DNA from: Budorcas taxicolor
Taxonomy: Eukaryota; Chordata; Mammalia; Artiodactyla; Bovidae
Reading direction: 5' to 3'
NCBI RefSeq assembly: GCF_023091745.1
Contig: NC_068910.1
Coordinates: 46,177,272-46,241,271, forward strand
Length of the DNA: 64,000 nt
Part shown: one piece after another, positions 12,103-24,518 of the stretch
How positions within the stretch are numbered: position 1 is the stretch's first letter
How the letters are laid out: each line of letters begins with the position of its first letter
Program-made: the position numbers and the translations under genes
The notes under the pieces: model-generated
Database searches by the model: none
Seen by the model: only the letters and a program-made list of their open reading frames with translations
What the model was told of the DNA's origin: nothing

Positions 12103-12576
12103 AGGTGAGCCGACACTACTAGATCACACCTCCTCTACTTTTTGTGAAACTGACAGCTTGCAGAACACTACTATCAAAAAAAAAAAAAAATCCAGGCCCA
12201 CCCAGAGCATATGCTGCTGATAATAAAGAACTGCCTGGAAGGACTTTGATTTTACCAGAACATCAGAGGAACTGATGGAGATCTTATCTAAGTCCTTCAG
12301 TTCTCCGCATGCATGGATGTTTCTTCTCTGCAAACCTGGAGAGAGAAAAATAAAATCTCATACCCTATTCTAATCAGTATCTATTTTAAGAGCTGCAAAT
12401 ACACCTGCATCTACGTTATCAAATGTAGAATTTACCAATAGCTAATCTGTGTAAACACAAGTCAGGAGACAGCGGCATTTTTTTCAGTCAACATATTCAC
12501 TCTATCTACTAACTAAGCCCAGGCATTAGGAGGAGCACAATGAAGAGGGGAGAGCTCTGAATGGTATGCTGAGGAT
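12103..12576. other. Unassigned sequence
   Basis: No gene recognised. There is an A-run at 12177-12190. Confidence 0.4.
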
Positions 12577-12633
12577 GGGACGTCCCTGGTGGCTCAGTCG
12601 GTATAAAGGATCAGCCTGCAATGCAGGAGACCA
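12577..12633 (+). repeat. Bov-tA SINE head fragment
   Basis: Only the tRNA-like head is present (gtccctggtggctcagtcgg, ctgcaatgcaggagacc). The Bov 3' part is missing. Confidence 0.8.
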
Positions 12634-12966
12634 CCTGTAACACTCATCAGAAAGACAAACAACGTACTCCACGTGTTTGAAGTGATTTTCAACTAATTAT
12701 TTTAAAAACTTTTTTTTTTCAAAGTCCCCTGAACACCCAGAGCAGCGTCTTCCTTAACATTCAAATGCAGATAATTCATATTCTAGCAGTTCGTTAATTT
12801 ACTCATATACCTATTTCCCCCCCAAAATGGAGCATCCTTTTCAGATATCAGTACAAAATCCATTTCCTCTAGGAAGATTACCTTCTGCTTTAAATGTCCT
12901 GGCATAACATAAAACCTACAACTTGAAAAGAGCCTAGAAATAATTCAGCTCCAAGACTGCCACACT

Positions 12967-13080
12967 GGGGACTTCTCTTGTGGTCCAGCAGTTAGGATTA
13001 CTTACTTCCACTGAAAGGGGCACAGATTTGATCTGGTGGGGGAAATAAGTCCCACAAACCATGCAGCAGGGCCAAGGGGA
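12967..13080 (+). repeat. CHR-type SINE
   Basis: Sense element, decayed: gacttctcttgtggtccagcagttagg, ccactgaaaggggcac, ccacaaaccatgcagcagggcc. Confidence 0.75.
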
Positions 13081-13350
13081 AAGAAACCATCAAACTGGGG
13101 TACAAATGCTTACCCTGCAGGGAGCCCCCAAAGCCCCAAGGAAAATAAGGTGCATCTTTTTGAGCGCTTTTTGACTCCAGGAAGCAATTTAAAGTCTTTT
13201 TATACTAAAACAAATAGGATGAATTCTGCATTCTATCCTTCATCAAAGGACTAATGGAAGTAACACTGAAAATTCACTGGGAAGTGCTGGAAGCCTCAGG
13301 CTGAGCCCCCCAATTCCCCTTCCAGGGTTCCTTCAGCCCTGAGGGCTATG
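13081..13350. other. Unassigned sequence
   Basis: No gene recognised. Confidence 0.35.
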
Positions 13351-13546
13351 AGGGTAAGTTTCAGATTCTTTGGGACTCTATGGACTCTAGCCTGCCAAGT
13401 TCCTCTGTCCATGGGATTCTGCGGGCAAGAATACTGGATGAAGGTTGCCATTTCCTTCTCAGGGGACCTTCCTGACCCAGACAGCGAACCCGTGTCTCCT
13501 CTGTCAGCAGTTAGATGCTCTGCCACTGAGCCACCTGGCAAAGTCC
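13351..13546 (-). repeat. Bov-tA SINE, antisense
   Basis: Antisense Bov-tA: ttctttgggactctatggac, ccatgggattctgcgggc, ggggaccttcctgaccc, ending in ctctgccactgagccacctgg (tRNA-like head). Older than most Bov-tA copies here, judging by substitutions. Confidence 0.88.
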
Positions 13547-14949
13547 GGCTTCAGAATTATCAGTAGAATCCTTTTCCTATTGAGACCCAGAAGCCGTAAG
13601 ACATTCCCAAGGCTGTGAGTGGCTGCCTGAGAGGTCACTGCCCCTGTTAGTCTTCAAGGAGATTTACAGTGCTTCTCACCATCACCCAGGCGAGGCTGGG
13701 AGCAGCCTTTCCTAGAGCACTGGACCAGGAGCCCACACAGAGATTTTAAGAGCTCACCTTCCACCGTGTTCCACCCTCTTCTATTTCAGGTGCACTATTA
13801 ACAAATACATAATTAAAAATGCTTCTCCATGAATAATGAAGCCACGCAGTCCTTCATAAAATCCATGTCAAATCCTTTCTTTAACCAGCTGCACATCATT
13901 TGGTATTGTATGTAGTTCGGAGGCACCCAGATTGACACATATGTGATTACTTTCTGTCTCTTCACTAAAACTTTGAACTTTTCAACAGAGCAGGTGGCCT
14001 CCATTTGGATACACCTAATAAAAAGGCAAGTCAAACTAGGGAACATTTATTCAAATAGAAGGGAAAAGAGCAGGGGAGGAACCAGAAGACCCATTCAACA
14101 GTGTTTTTGTATACAACAGACACTCACCCAGGTTAAAAATTTAAGAACCCACAGGAGCCCTGGCGTTGGTGGAAATAGTTGTCCCCTAACATCTTAATCT
14201 CCTAAAAGGACCATCCCTTTGTCCTCTCAGAAATCCAAATACATACCAAACAGAGGTGAATTAAATAGATCAGGGTTCATTGTCAAAACCAAAGGTCATG
14301 TGATCATATATTTGAAGAGGCTGGCTGTTGTAACATTATCCTCAAGTTTACTAAACTGAAAGACAGGTGAAAGACTTGATTTAATATCAGCAACCCTCAG
14401 TAAGTTTAAATGAACTCTTCACCCTCCAATGCCTTTCCCACTGGAGCCCTACAAGGAAAAGAAGTGCCTCTTTCGGAAAAGCAGCCACCTGCCTGCCTGC
14501 CTTTCTCAGCTGTTTTCTAGGCTATATGGTATAACAGAATAATCAAGTCTAGGAAAACACCAACAGCTGCTGGGCAGAGAAAGCCCAAGGTCGGCTCTCC
14601 ACCTTGGGAGCGGACAGTCATGAGGGGAACCCAGAGGGTTAATTCCAGCCTCACCAAACAATTACAGAGACCTACTATGTGCAAGGTCAGGGATAGGAGC
14701 TCAGAAGAAAGTCCACATCACATGGCAAACAGTAAAATGCTGCTAGTCTGGAAACAAAGTTTAGAAACTCCTCTCAGTGTGAGCAATGCTGTTTCATTTT
14801 CAAAGTCCTTTTACAAAATCTGATTCAACCCTCCCAATAAACCTATAAGAAGGAAAATAACTTCTATTATGTTTGCTATCTCATACCCATTAGGGCTCAA
14901 AAATGGTCTTACCAAGTCACAAATCTAGTCATGCTGAAAGAAGACCTGA
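13547..14949. other. Unassigned sequence
   Basis: No gene recognised. Part of 14660-14720 (agacctactatgtgcaaggtc) resembles a decayed MIR/L2 motif. Confidence 0.35.
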
Positions 14950-15200
14950 AAACCCTCCCAGGTCATTCAGACTTTTACAGACACTTTCATTCACAGCACT
15001 CGTTAATCTTTACAACAGTCCAGGGAAGTTTGTTTGTTTTGCAGGGGGTGGGGGGCTCACAATCCTGAAGAGGGGAGAGAGCCTGGTCAAAGTGGTTAAA
15101 TAAGCACCCAAGGTCACATAGCCAGCAAAGAGAGGAGCTGTAATCTGAATCCAGGTTCCCTTCTTCAAGTCGTTCTCTAACACACCAGAGAGAAGGATTA
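14950..15200 (-). repeat. MIR-like fragment, antisense
   Basis: Text such as cattcacagcactcgttaatc, caccaaggtcacatagcc-like sequence (agcacccaaggtcacatag) and gaatccaggttccc matches an antisense MIR core. An internal T/G-rich stretch interrupts it. Confidence 0.55.
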
Positions 15201-16199
15201 TGAGCAACACAGCTAGTGTGGAGACACCCTCCACCGAGAGCTGGGGGTGAGAAACCAAATCCCACAGGTCCCTGGGGCATCAAACAGGAAACGGTTGGTG
15301 CTGGGACCAAGCTGAAACCCAACTACGCTCTAACCTGCTGCCCATGGACATGCACTTTCTACCCAGCTCAGCATCGTCCCCAAGCCTGGGTCAGCGTGCC
15401 AGGTGGCTCGGTGCACAACTGTCTGCGCACCTCTGTGATAAAGATGGGGCCAGAGATCGAAGGGCACACACACGTGATCTTTCCAAACCAAGAGGCAGGA
15501 GCCATCTGTCACTCCAGGTCCAACTCCGAACCTGCCAGCCGACCTGTCATCGTCCGCCGGAACTTGGGACACCCTCCCTGGTGCAGACCGCCCAGAGCCC
15601 CCATCGCTCAGTCTGGCGCCCTCCCTCTCTGCTTCTCTGGCAGTTGGGAACCGGAAAGGACACTGTTCCTAACTTGTTTGCCTGGGGTGTGTATCTCCAC
15701 CCTACCCCACAACCAAAAGATGCTCCACTGGAAAGGGTACCCATCCTGCCTACCCAACCGCAGACACTGACAACATTCACCCATTTGCTTGAAACAAAGT
15801 TCTAGTGAGGCAAATGGGGGAAAAATATTTTTTAATCAGAGGCCTAGACATACTTAGAAAGGGCCCAAAGTGGACAGCCGATTTGAGTTTCTGAACAAGC
15901 GCAGCGAAGGGGTCTAAACACGTAGACTTAAAGGGTAGGGGGGACCCAGGGACAACCCGGGAAGCAGGGAACCGGCCTTTAGATTTGTGTTTTCCTGAAC
16001 ACAACTTTACAAAAGAGGAAGCAATATATTTTATGAAGTTTCTTTTAACTGCAGGAGGCTGACCTTGGAGATTCGAAAAGAACTGAAAAACTCGGGTCCA
16101 AAAAGTGACAAAGTGAACTTGTTAACTCTCGGGATGGAAAGAAGGGGGCCTAAAAGCCATTTGCCCCGTGCCAAACACTCTGAGAAGATGGAGTTTACA
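15201..16199. other. Unassigned sequence flanking the CpG island
   Basis: GC content rises toward the island. Frames of 130-184 codons occur on several strands at 15216-15805 without domains or consistent splice sites, so I do not call a gene. Confidence 0.4.
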
Positions 16200-17350
16200 T
16201 TCGTTTGGCGGGTAAGTAGGAATGGGGTGCCGCTCGCGCTCCGGCCTGGCTCAGCTCGGGGCTCTTTGAAGGTCGCCTCATTGTCACTTCGAAGCGCCGG
16301 AGCCGGGAATCCAGGCCACGCGGCGTGACCGACACGATGCACTGTGGGCACCTTTCTGTGCCCCATGGCCCTCCCGCAGGTGCGGCCGATGCCGGAGGGG
16401 GCCGCCCCCGCAGGGTCCCGGCCTCTCACCTTTATCACTGCATGCACCCACACTCCCGAAACACCTTCCCCACCCATCCCCGAGGGCCAGATGCGCTGAA
16501 GTCACCGGTCAGCGGTCCCCGGGCTTACCCTCGAGAGGCGCACCGAGCGCGGCCCCGGAGCAGGCGCGATCCCGGGGGCCTCCGGCGCCGGGCTGCGCCA
16601 GCGATCGGCTCTCCTGGCCGCCTCCTCCTCGTTGTCCTCGGCCCAGTCCCTGCCGCCCGGCGGCTCCGGTTCCCTCCACAGCAGCCTGCCGGGCGGCACC
16701 GGGGCGCACGCGGCAGTCTCGGCTGGGGCGCCTCCTCCTCTTTCGGCTGCCCTCCCACCGACTCGGCGCTCCCGGGCTCCGGGTCCGGGGTTCTGGGACG
16801 CGGGGTTAGTCGGGGCGCTCCGGCTGCCCCGCGCTCCCTCCTGCGCCGCCCTCCCGCGCGCGGCCCCTCTCCCGGGGCGCCTCAGTCGTAGCGCGCGTCC
16901 GTCAGAGGCTCGGGGCACGCGGAGGCGGCGGCCTGGTGGGCCCCGGGGCGGCGGGCGGGGGCGCTGCTGCGGACCGGGGCACTGATGCGGGCGCCGCGGC
17001 GCGGCCTCTCGCCATGGCTCTCGGCGGGCGGGCGCTTCGCACCTCCCCTCCGCGCTGCCGTCACTGCCCGACGCGCGCCGAGCCCTCCCCTTCCCCCGCC
17101 CCGCCTGCAGGCCCGCGCCGCCACCTCCAGGACGCCCGCCGGGCGGAGCGCGCCGCTGCTGCCCGGTGCCGCGCCCCTCTAACCTCTCCGGCAGGTGGCC
17201 GGCTCCTGCGCCTATGCCGGCGTCTGGCCTGGAGAAGTCCCGGCGAAAATACCTGGATCGGGAAAGGTATCCCACGCTCCTAGTACCACCGCCTCTGCCC
17301 CGAGCACTTCTAGCACTTCTCGATGTCAGTCCGGCCAGTCTATGGGGAGG
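16200..17350 (-). promoter_or_regulatory. TRAK1: CpG island promoter, probably TRAK1 (minus strand)
   Basis: About 1.1 kb of very GC-rich, CpG-dense DNA with many GC boxes (for example ggcgggcgggggcg near 16950-16965) and no TATA box that I can see. This is a typical housekeeping-type promoter. A good minus-strand splice donor (exon ...CTCGAGG, intron GTAAGC) has its first intron base at 16528, which supports transcription leftward from within the island. The gene symbol rests only on known mammalian order, in which TRAK1 lies head to head with ULK4; no TRAK1 protein sequence is visible. A + strand GTAAGT at 16212 allows a divergent transcript as well. Open GC-rich frames on both strands look like composition artefacts. 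Confidence 0.6.
16529..17000 (-). other. Putative noncoding first exon (minus strand), TRAK1 candidate
   Basis: The exon would end at 16529, followed on the minus strand by intron sequence starting GTAAGC (16528 downward). The 5' boundary is unknown, so the right coordinate is only a placeholder within the CpG island. The minus-strand frame through this area is Arg/Pro/Gly/Ala-rich with no domain, so I treat the exon as 5' UTR. Confidence 0.3.
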
Positions 17351-18164
17351 ATGAAACTCACCCTGACTGCCCTGAACGCAGGGGAAATCCAGGCGCTCGG
17401 TTCGTGCAGGCCAAGCCGTCTCCTAGGAAAGCAATCCTTAGGCTTAAATGGGGGTGGGACAGAGCCAGGAGGTGGGGGAAATATGAATGAACAAAATGCC
17501 ATCAAAGGGTAAGGCAGGGAGACAGGGGTGTGGAGGATCAGGAAACGATCCAGGAAGTAAGTGCACACAGGCTACTCTATTATGCAAATCACTAGTGGAC
17601 AGTTTAACGGGAACGACACGCATGACCTCATTTCCAGTTGAGGCTGCTGAGTCTACAGCAGCGGCCTCATCCCTGCCCAAAGGTCATGGAGGACACTGGG
17701 AGGACATGGAGAAGACTGAGACCAGATCCGAAGACCCAAGGAAACTAAACCAGAGAAAAACCTGGTTTCCATTACGGGAAGGGGACTTGAAGAGATGGTG
17801 CATAGTAAAGATTGGTTCAAGCAGGAATCACCCATGAATGCTGGCTCTAGGGGGTTGTGGTTTATTGTGGGGCAGATATTTGCCTGGGTTAGTGTGTCTC
17901 CCGCATAGGTGGTTTAGGCTTATTAGTAGCAAGAGAAAAGTATTCAGTATACAAAGGGGCAGGGAGACAGCACCTTTACCAGGATCAAAACTGACATCAC
18001 CGATGAAAGCAGACGGATAACATTTCTTCAGAACACATCACCTAGACAGTATTTCCAGAGAGAATGCAGAACCTGAATCTAATGATAATGAAACCCCAGA
18101 CAAACCAAAATGTGAGGAATATCTATTTTAAAAGGAGGTAGGGACTGTATTCTTCAAACATGTC
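17351..18164. other. Unassigned sequence right of CpG island
   Basis: No gene recognised. The 116-codon + frame at 17487-17837 has no recognisable domain. Confidence 0.4.
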
Positions 18165-18921
18165 AATGTCTCAAAAGAAAGCTTGGGAAATGTTCTAGAT
18201 TAAAGAGTGCTAAAAAGTTTTGACAACTAAATGTGATGCCTGGTCCTAGACTGGATGTTTGGGGGAGGGGAGATGCTATAAAGAACATTCCAATGGACAA
18301 AATTGGAATCCTGATAGTAAAGTAGTGGCTCAATGTTAAATGTGCTGCTGCTGATGCTTGTATTATGGTTGTGTACAAGGATATCCCCCTTCTTAGAAAT
18401 ACACTCTGAAGTATTGCGTAGAGGTGAAGAGGCACTATGCATGAAATTTATCTTCAAATGATTCACAAAAAAAAACTGTTGATAGAAAAAAATGCTAAAG
18501 TAAACGGGCAAAAAATTAACCATCAGTGAATCTGGGTTCAGGGTGTATTGGAACGTTTCTGTACGTTTGAAATTATTTTCAAATAAAAAGATTTTGAAAA
18601 GCCATCACGTGGGGGATGAGGTGAGATGGGAAGAAGGCAAGAAGTGGTCATAAAAAGACAACCCAAGGGATCCTGGTGGTTTTAGGACTTGTGGCTTTAG
18701 AATAGGTGATAAAATTTATGTAGAACTCACACACACATACATAAGTACAAGTAAAACTAGGGAAATTGAGGAAGACAGGTGGACTGTATGAATGTCAATA
18801 TCATAGTTGTGATACCATATTAAAGTTTTCCAAATGTTATCATTGGGGAAATTAGGCAAAGGGTATTATTTCTTATGACTGAACGTGAATCTACAATTAT
18901 CTCATTAAAAATTTCAGTTAC
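18165..18921 (+). repeat. Ancient L1 3' UTR-like sequence
   Basis: Two adjoining stretches resemble mammalian L1M 3' UTR text: agattaaagagtgc and tgacaactaaatgtgatgcctgg in the first; agtaaaactagggaaattgagg, atcatagttgtgatacc and cattggggaaattaggc in the second. Decayed, so the family is uncertain. Confidence 0.5.
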
Positions 18922-19036
18922 AAGGAGTTCCCTGTCGGCCTCGTGGTTAGGATTGCGGGCTTTCATTGCCATGGCCTAGGTTCAGTCACTGGTTGGGGAA
19001 CTGAGATCCCCACAAGCCACCCAGCACAGCCGAAAA
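18922..19036 (+). repeat. CHR-type SINE
   Basis: Sense element: gttccctgtcggcctcgtgg, ttcattgccatggcctaggttc, ggttggggaactgagatcc, A-rich end. Confidence 0.8.
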
Positions 19037-20585
19037 AAGAATTTTTTTCAGTTACCCCCCCCACCAAAAAAAAAAAACGATCATGTGTGTGCCAGGTTAT
19101 GGCTGCCTGGGAGTTCAAAGAGCAAATGTGCGGAGCTCCTAGTGGTTTTAGAGCCGACATGGAGCTGTTACCAATAGCGAGGGTTTTTTTTAAGGACGAA
19201 AAGAATATGTGAAGTATAACTGACAGATCAGGTTCCTTCCAGTTCTGTAATTTAAGAATCCAAGAGCTGGGGGATCTTTGAGATCATCTAGTCCAACCTT
19301 CTCATTTTCAGGAAACTGCGGGCAGAAAAGTGGTACAAGAGCAGAGGAGCATCAAATTAGTGGTAGACCCGTAACTACAACTCTTGTCTGCTGAAATAAG
19401 GCCAGTTCTCTTTGCACCTTTACCAGCTGCCTGTCACTCTCCATATCCATGAGAGAGAGACAGGTTGGTACAGAATTGTGAAGTCATTCATTCAGCCATT
19501 TTGAGCCCTGCCCGTGGCCTTGTGGGAGCAGGGTCCTGACGGTTGGTTCCCAGCACCAGATGACAGACGTGTGGATTCCGCTCCTGAGGAGGAGGGGCCA
19601 GTCTCGCTCTTACACTCACAGCTTGGAGGAAGCAGGTGGCAGATGGAACCCCTGGAGGGAGTCAGCCCCCCACGCCCACTGTCCCCAGCTAAGGGCCCTG
19701 AGCTACTTGAAGCTGCTGGTAGCCTGCTGCTGCTACAAGTCAAGAGTGCAGGGCCCTGGGAAGGAGGCAGGATGGATACATGGAAGAGAAAGCAGTCATT
19801 GCCCTGGCAGGTTCCAGCCTCAATATCAGGCAGAGGTGTCTGCACCAGAAGTGACTCTGGCCTCCCTTGGGTCAAGGAAAGTCACTATTCTTTCCTTTCG
19901 TCAAATCGAATCAACACATGTTTATAGATATTTGTCAGGCTCTGAGTTAGTTACTGTGGTAAAATGCATACAAACAAACAAACAAAAAATATCTGATCCT
20001 TGGCCTTTAGGAACCCAAAATATAACAAGGGACCCAGGATGGAAATGTAGGAAATGACCTGACCAAAGAATTAAGATGCTAGCTTTGTTGGGTCAGGTTC
20101 TCCTCAAAAGCAGTGTTAGAGAAGGGCTTGAGGGGAGTGATCCCATGGAATAGAGGTGGGAAAAGGAATCAGGACCACACAGAAGAGGGAAGGAGAGAAA
20201 GCCCATCCAAGAGTGCTTGGTCTAGCTGGTAACCACTATGATCAACTGAGCTCAGTCCCACTGTGGTGGCCCTCTGAGGAACTGCAAAGAATGCAAGACA
20301 AAAGGAGGGTGCATCTATCCACCAGTTCCTGCCTCGCATTGGTCAAGTGGATGCTGAGCAAAAAAAGTAAACCAAGCAGGTATGACCCAGGACATAGATA
20401 CATAAAATGATGCCTAACATACCAGCAAAAAAGCAGCCTGAGGGCAGGGATTTTTGTCTGCTTTCACAGTGTTGCTTTCCCAGCACCCAAACCAGTGCCT
20501 AATTCATAATAGATGTCTAATCAACAGATACAGAATGGATGAAATACTAGCTTAGGTTGAGGATAGAAGAAATTATAGAAAATAG
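19037..20585. other. Mostly unassigned; possible ancient repeat at 19255-19420
   Basis: 19255-19420 (gagatcatctagtccaacc, ctcattttcaggaaactg) resembles an old mammalian interspersed repeat. The overlapping 127-165-codon frames around 19492-20057 show no domain. Confidence 0.35.
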
Positions 20586-20698
20586 ATGCATAAGTCATTT
20601 TTCAACAATTTGTATATGTATGTGCCTATTTGTGCCAGGTATTGGATGGATAGTCCAGGTATTGGATATGGTGACAGTATAGTGAATAAATCAGATAT

Positions 20699-20966
20699 CA
20701 GTTCAGTTCAGTTCAGTTGCTCAGTCGTGTCCGACTCTTTGCGACCCCATGAACCGCAGCACCCCAGGCCTCCCTGTCCATCACCAACTCCCAGAGTTCA
20801 CTCAAACTCATTGAGTTGGTGATGCCATCCAGCCATCTCATCCTCTGTGTCCCCTTCTCCTCCTGCCCCCAATCCCTCCCAGCATCAGGGTCTTTTCCAA
20901 TGAGTCAGTTCTTCACATGGGGTGGTCAAAGTACTGGAGTTTCAGCTTCAGCATCAGTCCTTTCAA
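20699..20966 (-). mobile_element. BovB LINE 3' end, antisense fragment
   Basis: Starts with the reversed tail repeats (agttcagttcagttcag) and cagtcgtgtccgactc, then gatgccatccagccatctcatcc and ttcagcatcagtcc. About 270 bases of the 3' end. It interrupts L2/MIR-like text (tgacagtatagtgaataaatcag before, cattgcagtctagg after). Confidence 0.9.
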
Positions 20967-21884
20967 TGATCCTGGCCTTATTGGACATTGCAGTCTAGGA
21001 GATGAATCAGGTAATATGATACATGAACACATATTCAATTAGCTTGTGACAAAGAGAAGGATGCAGGCACTAGAAGTAGGTAATATACATATTTATGATA
21101 GTTGGTCTGGGAGGACCTGTCTAAGGAGGTGACCCTTAAGGTGAGATCCAGAGGGAGAATAGGAGCCAACCAAGCAAAGGGGAACGGGGCAGCATGAGAT
21201 AAACAGAGGCAACAAAGACCCTCTATGGCTGGAGTCATAGGGAAGAGCCAGACCATGGGTTTGTGATGGTTTTGATAAGAAGAAGAGAATTTTAGGTAAG
21301 AGAGTGATGTCATCAAGTGTAGATTTTTTAAAAGTTCCCTTCCCCCAGCTGCTATATGGAAGATGGACTCAAGTGGACAACCATGAAGGTCTCATGGCTT
21401 TGGAAGGTATAAAGAGGACGAGACCACTTCAGGGCCAGCCCGGGAGGCATGGCTTCCACGGCATCTGTCTCCACCGCCTCTGCTGCCCACCAGTCAAACT
21501 TCAGTGATGTGCCAACACCCCACTGTAACATATGTGGGCCCCCCCAAATTGAGCTAGTAGAGTGTAGGTCTGCATAACTGAAGGTTCATTAAAATCAGTA
21601 TTTCTCAGACAATCTTACAGTTACTATTTTTTTTAAAAAAAGGAAAAAATGTTTTCTATTCATTTCATAGATACATAGGAAATAGGTCAATTATTACAAA
21701 TAAAGTTTAAACTGACATGGAGCACCCTAAATGATTGTGGGGGATACTCATCTATAATCACCTCCCACACATACATCTTCTGAGAAAAGAACTTGAACCT
21801 GCCACCATTCTAGACCAAGAGCAAAAGTCCAACTACATTATACCCACTCTCACGTTATCACTGAATGTCTTATCCTAAGGTTTT
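20967..21884. other. Unassigned sequence
   Basis: The first part may continue the L2-like repeat interrupted by BovB. No gene recognised. Confidence 0.35.
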
Positions 21885-22105
21885 AATCTAACATTTATTG
21901 AGCACATATATGTGCCAAGCACAGTACTAAGTGCTTTAATTATCACAGCTCAGTGAATCCTCCCAGCAACTCTGTAGGATAGCTATTAATATCTATAGTT
22001 TATGGATAAGAAAACTGAGCATCAGGTAAGTTAATTAACTTACCCAAAGTCACATACTATGGACAAAGTCAGAATCCAATCCAGGCTTCTAGCCTCATAT
22101 AACTA
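21885..22105 (-). repeat. MIR SINE, antisense
   Basis: atttattgagcacatatatg, tgccaagcacagtactaagtg, aatcctcccagcaactctg, ggataagaaaactgagc and acccaaagtcacatac follow the antisense MIR order closely. Confidence 0.8.
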
Positions 22106-22594
22106 ATTAAGTACATTGCTTTCGTTCTCCTGCAAATAAAGTAGAATCACCCAGTCTTGGAAGATGGGAAGGATAGAGAGGTGAGGATTGGGGTGGGAAA
22201 GTAATCTTATAATTAAGACATGTAGCCTTTACGTTTATAATGCTGACCCATTGCTCACAGATTCCTCAGAAGGGAAAAAACATGGATTAATACCAAAAAT
22301 CTCTTTATTGCATCTGACATTAATCTTGAGATTTTAAACACCATCTTTGCATGGATAACTTCCAAATTTATACTTTTGGCCTTGACTTTCCCTCCTGAAC
22401 TCCAGACTCATCAACAAACTTCCTACTCCTTGACGCTGCCATTTGGATGTCTAATAGACATTTCAGCCTTCTATGTCCTAACCTGAACTGCTGGTATTTC
22501 CCCAGTTTCTACTCTTCCAGGCACCCAGATTTCAGAGGCTCAGGCCAAAAACCTTATAATTGTTTTTCTCTTTTCTCTATGTTTTTGCAATGAT

Positions 22595-23452
22595 GATATT
22601 TATATTTTAAATTAATTTTTATTGGAGTACACTTGCTTTATAATGTTGTGTTAGTTTCTACCACACAGCAAAGTGAACCAGCTATATGTATACATATATC
22701 CCCTCATTTGGGGATTTCCTTCCCATTTAGGCACTGAGAACAGTCTCCTGTGCTGTACAGTAGGCTCTAGTTAGTTGTCTATTTTATACATAGTATCAAT
22801 AATGTACATAGCCAATCCCAGTCTCCCAATTCAGCAACCCTCCCCGTCCCCCTTGGTGTCGACACGTTTGCTCTCTTTGTCTGTGTCTCTATTTCTGTTT
22901 TGCAAATAACATCATCTATACCACTTTTCTAAATGCCACATACGCACATTGATATATGACATTTATTTTTCTCTTTCTGATTTACTTCACTCTGCATGAA
23001 AATCTCTAGGTCCATCCACACTTCTATAAATGTCCCAATTCATTCCTTTTTATGACTGAGTAATATTCTATTGTGGGCTTCCCTGGTAGTTCAGTGGTAA
23101 AGAATCTGCCTGCCAGTGCAGGAGACCCGGGTTCAGTCCTTGGGCTGGGAAAATTCCCTGGAGAAGGAAATGGCAGCTGACTCCAATATTCTTGTCTGTG
23201 AAATCCCATGGACAGAGGAGCCTGGTGGGCTACAGTCATGGGATTTCAAAAGAGTTAGACACGACTTAGAGACTAAATAACAACACCATTCCATTATATA
23301 TATGCACCTTCTTTATTCATTCTTCTGTTGATGGACATTTAGGGGCTTTCCTGTCTTGGCTATTGTAAGTAGTGCTGCGGTGAACATCGGGTTGCATGTG
23401 TCTTTCTGAATTATGGTTTTCTCTGGGTATATGCCCAAGAGTGGGATTTTTC
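22595..23452 (-). repeat. L1 3' end, antisense, carrying a Bov-tA
   Basis: Begins with the antisense L1 3' end (ttaatttttattggagtac, tctcctgtgctgtacagtagg) and runs to gggtatatgcccaagagtggg. A Bov-tA sits inside at 23075-23287. Confidence 0.85.
23075..23287 (+). repeat. Bov-tA SINE nested in L1
   Basis: Sense Bov-tA from gggcttccctggtagttcag to agttagacacgacttag, with a near-perfect duplicated target attctattgt (23065-23074) / attccattat (23288-23297) of L1 sequence. Confidence 0.93.
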
Positions 23453-24180
23453 TCAACCCCACATCCAATCTGTCAGCAAGCCTGCTGCTTCTACCTTCAG
23501 AATATAAGCCAGAATCTACTTACCACTGTCACTATCTACAGCTTGCTCCAAACCACCATCATTTCTTCCAGATTCCTATGAGAACCTCCTAATTTTCTGA
23601 CTGCTCCCCTGGCCCCCATCTCCCCTATAGTCCATTGTCAACACAGGGGCCAATGTCCTGGAAAATGGGAGTCACATCATGGCCTTCCTCTCTTAAAGCT
23701 CTCTAATGTCTCCCCAGGTCTCCCAGAATATAAGCAAGAGTCTCCCCAGTGGCCCATTGGACCTACACTATCTGCCCCCGACCTTCTTTTCCTCTTTACG
23801 CCAACTCCCTCACTCACCGCACAGGCACAACGACGGTCTCCTTGCTGTTCCTAGAACGTGCCTGGGGCACTCTCACCTCAGCACGCTTGCTCTGTTTCCC
23901 TTTGCCTGGAATGCCCTTCCCCTCACCTTCTCAGTGAGGCCTCCTTGAACCATCTCATTCAATGATGCCACTGCTTTCCCCCTGGCGTCCCAGTCTCCTT
24001 GCCTGCTCTATTTTTCCCTTATATAGCACATTTTAAAATATTACAAAATGTATTTATTATTGCTGATTTTCATTTCCTGTTTCTGGACTCATGAGAGAGA
24101 CATGCCCAGATTTATGTTCAACACAATGTCTAGAACATAATAACTGCTCAATAAATATTTGTTGAATGATCAAGCCTTCA

Positions 24181-24506
24181 GAATCTAACCAAAGATCAAC
24201 ATCTTATTGTTTAGGGTCTAAAAAAGGTAGTAATTATTGTTTTTTATAGCAAAGTTAAAAGATCTTGAGAATATGACCTGAACATTCTAATCTGCCTTTT
24301 CACAGCCCATTGTGAAGTGAACATCTATCAAAAACCTGCTGGATCCTGTTTGTTTTCACAATCTACCTTATTATCCCTGGGGTAATGAGCATTCCATATT
24401 ACTTTCTGATTATGGTATAAAAAGACTTCTTATCTCCAAGTTCTACACTTGGATGACTCTAAAGTGGACTCCAGCTAAACCTCAGGCATGGACTTTGAGT
24501 TCATCT
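24181..24506. other. Unassigned sequence
   Basis: No gene recognised. Confidence 0.35.
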
Positions 24507-24518
24507 AATCCTCTTTCT

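Larger units (their letters stand above)
22315..24180 (+). repeat. L2 LINE remnant, split by an L1
   Basis: Sense L2-like text precedes (gaactccagactcatc, catttggatgtctaatagac, 22315-22594) and follows (tgcctggaatgcccttcccc, ctcagtgaggcctccttg, actgctcaataaatatttgttgaatga, 23453-24180) an inserted L1. The CDS is fully decayed. Confidence 0.7.

Noticed and set aside
15216..15805. Overlapping frames of 153-184 codons on the + strand
   Set aside because: Several frames are open at once, with no domain, no splice support and an overlap with MIR-flanking sequence.
16502..17275. 257-codon minus-strand frame in the CpG island
   Set aside because: Arg/Gly/Pro/Ala-rich frames are open on both strands because stop codons are rare in very GC-rich DNA; no domain is visible.
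19492..20057. Long overlapping frames on both strands
   Set aside because: No domain, no CpG promoter, no splice structure; both strands are open equally.
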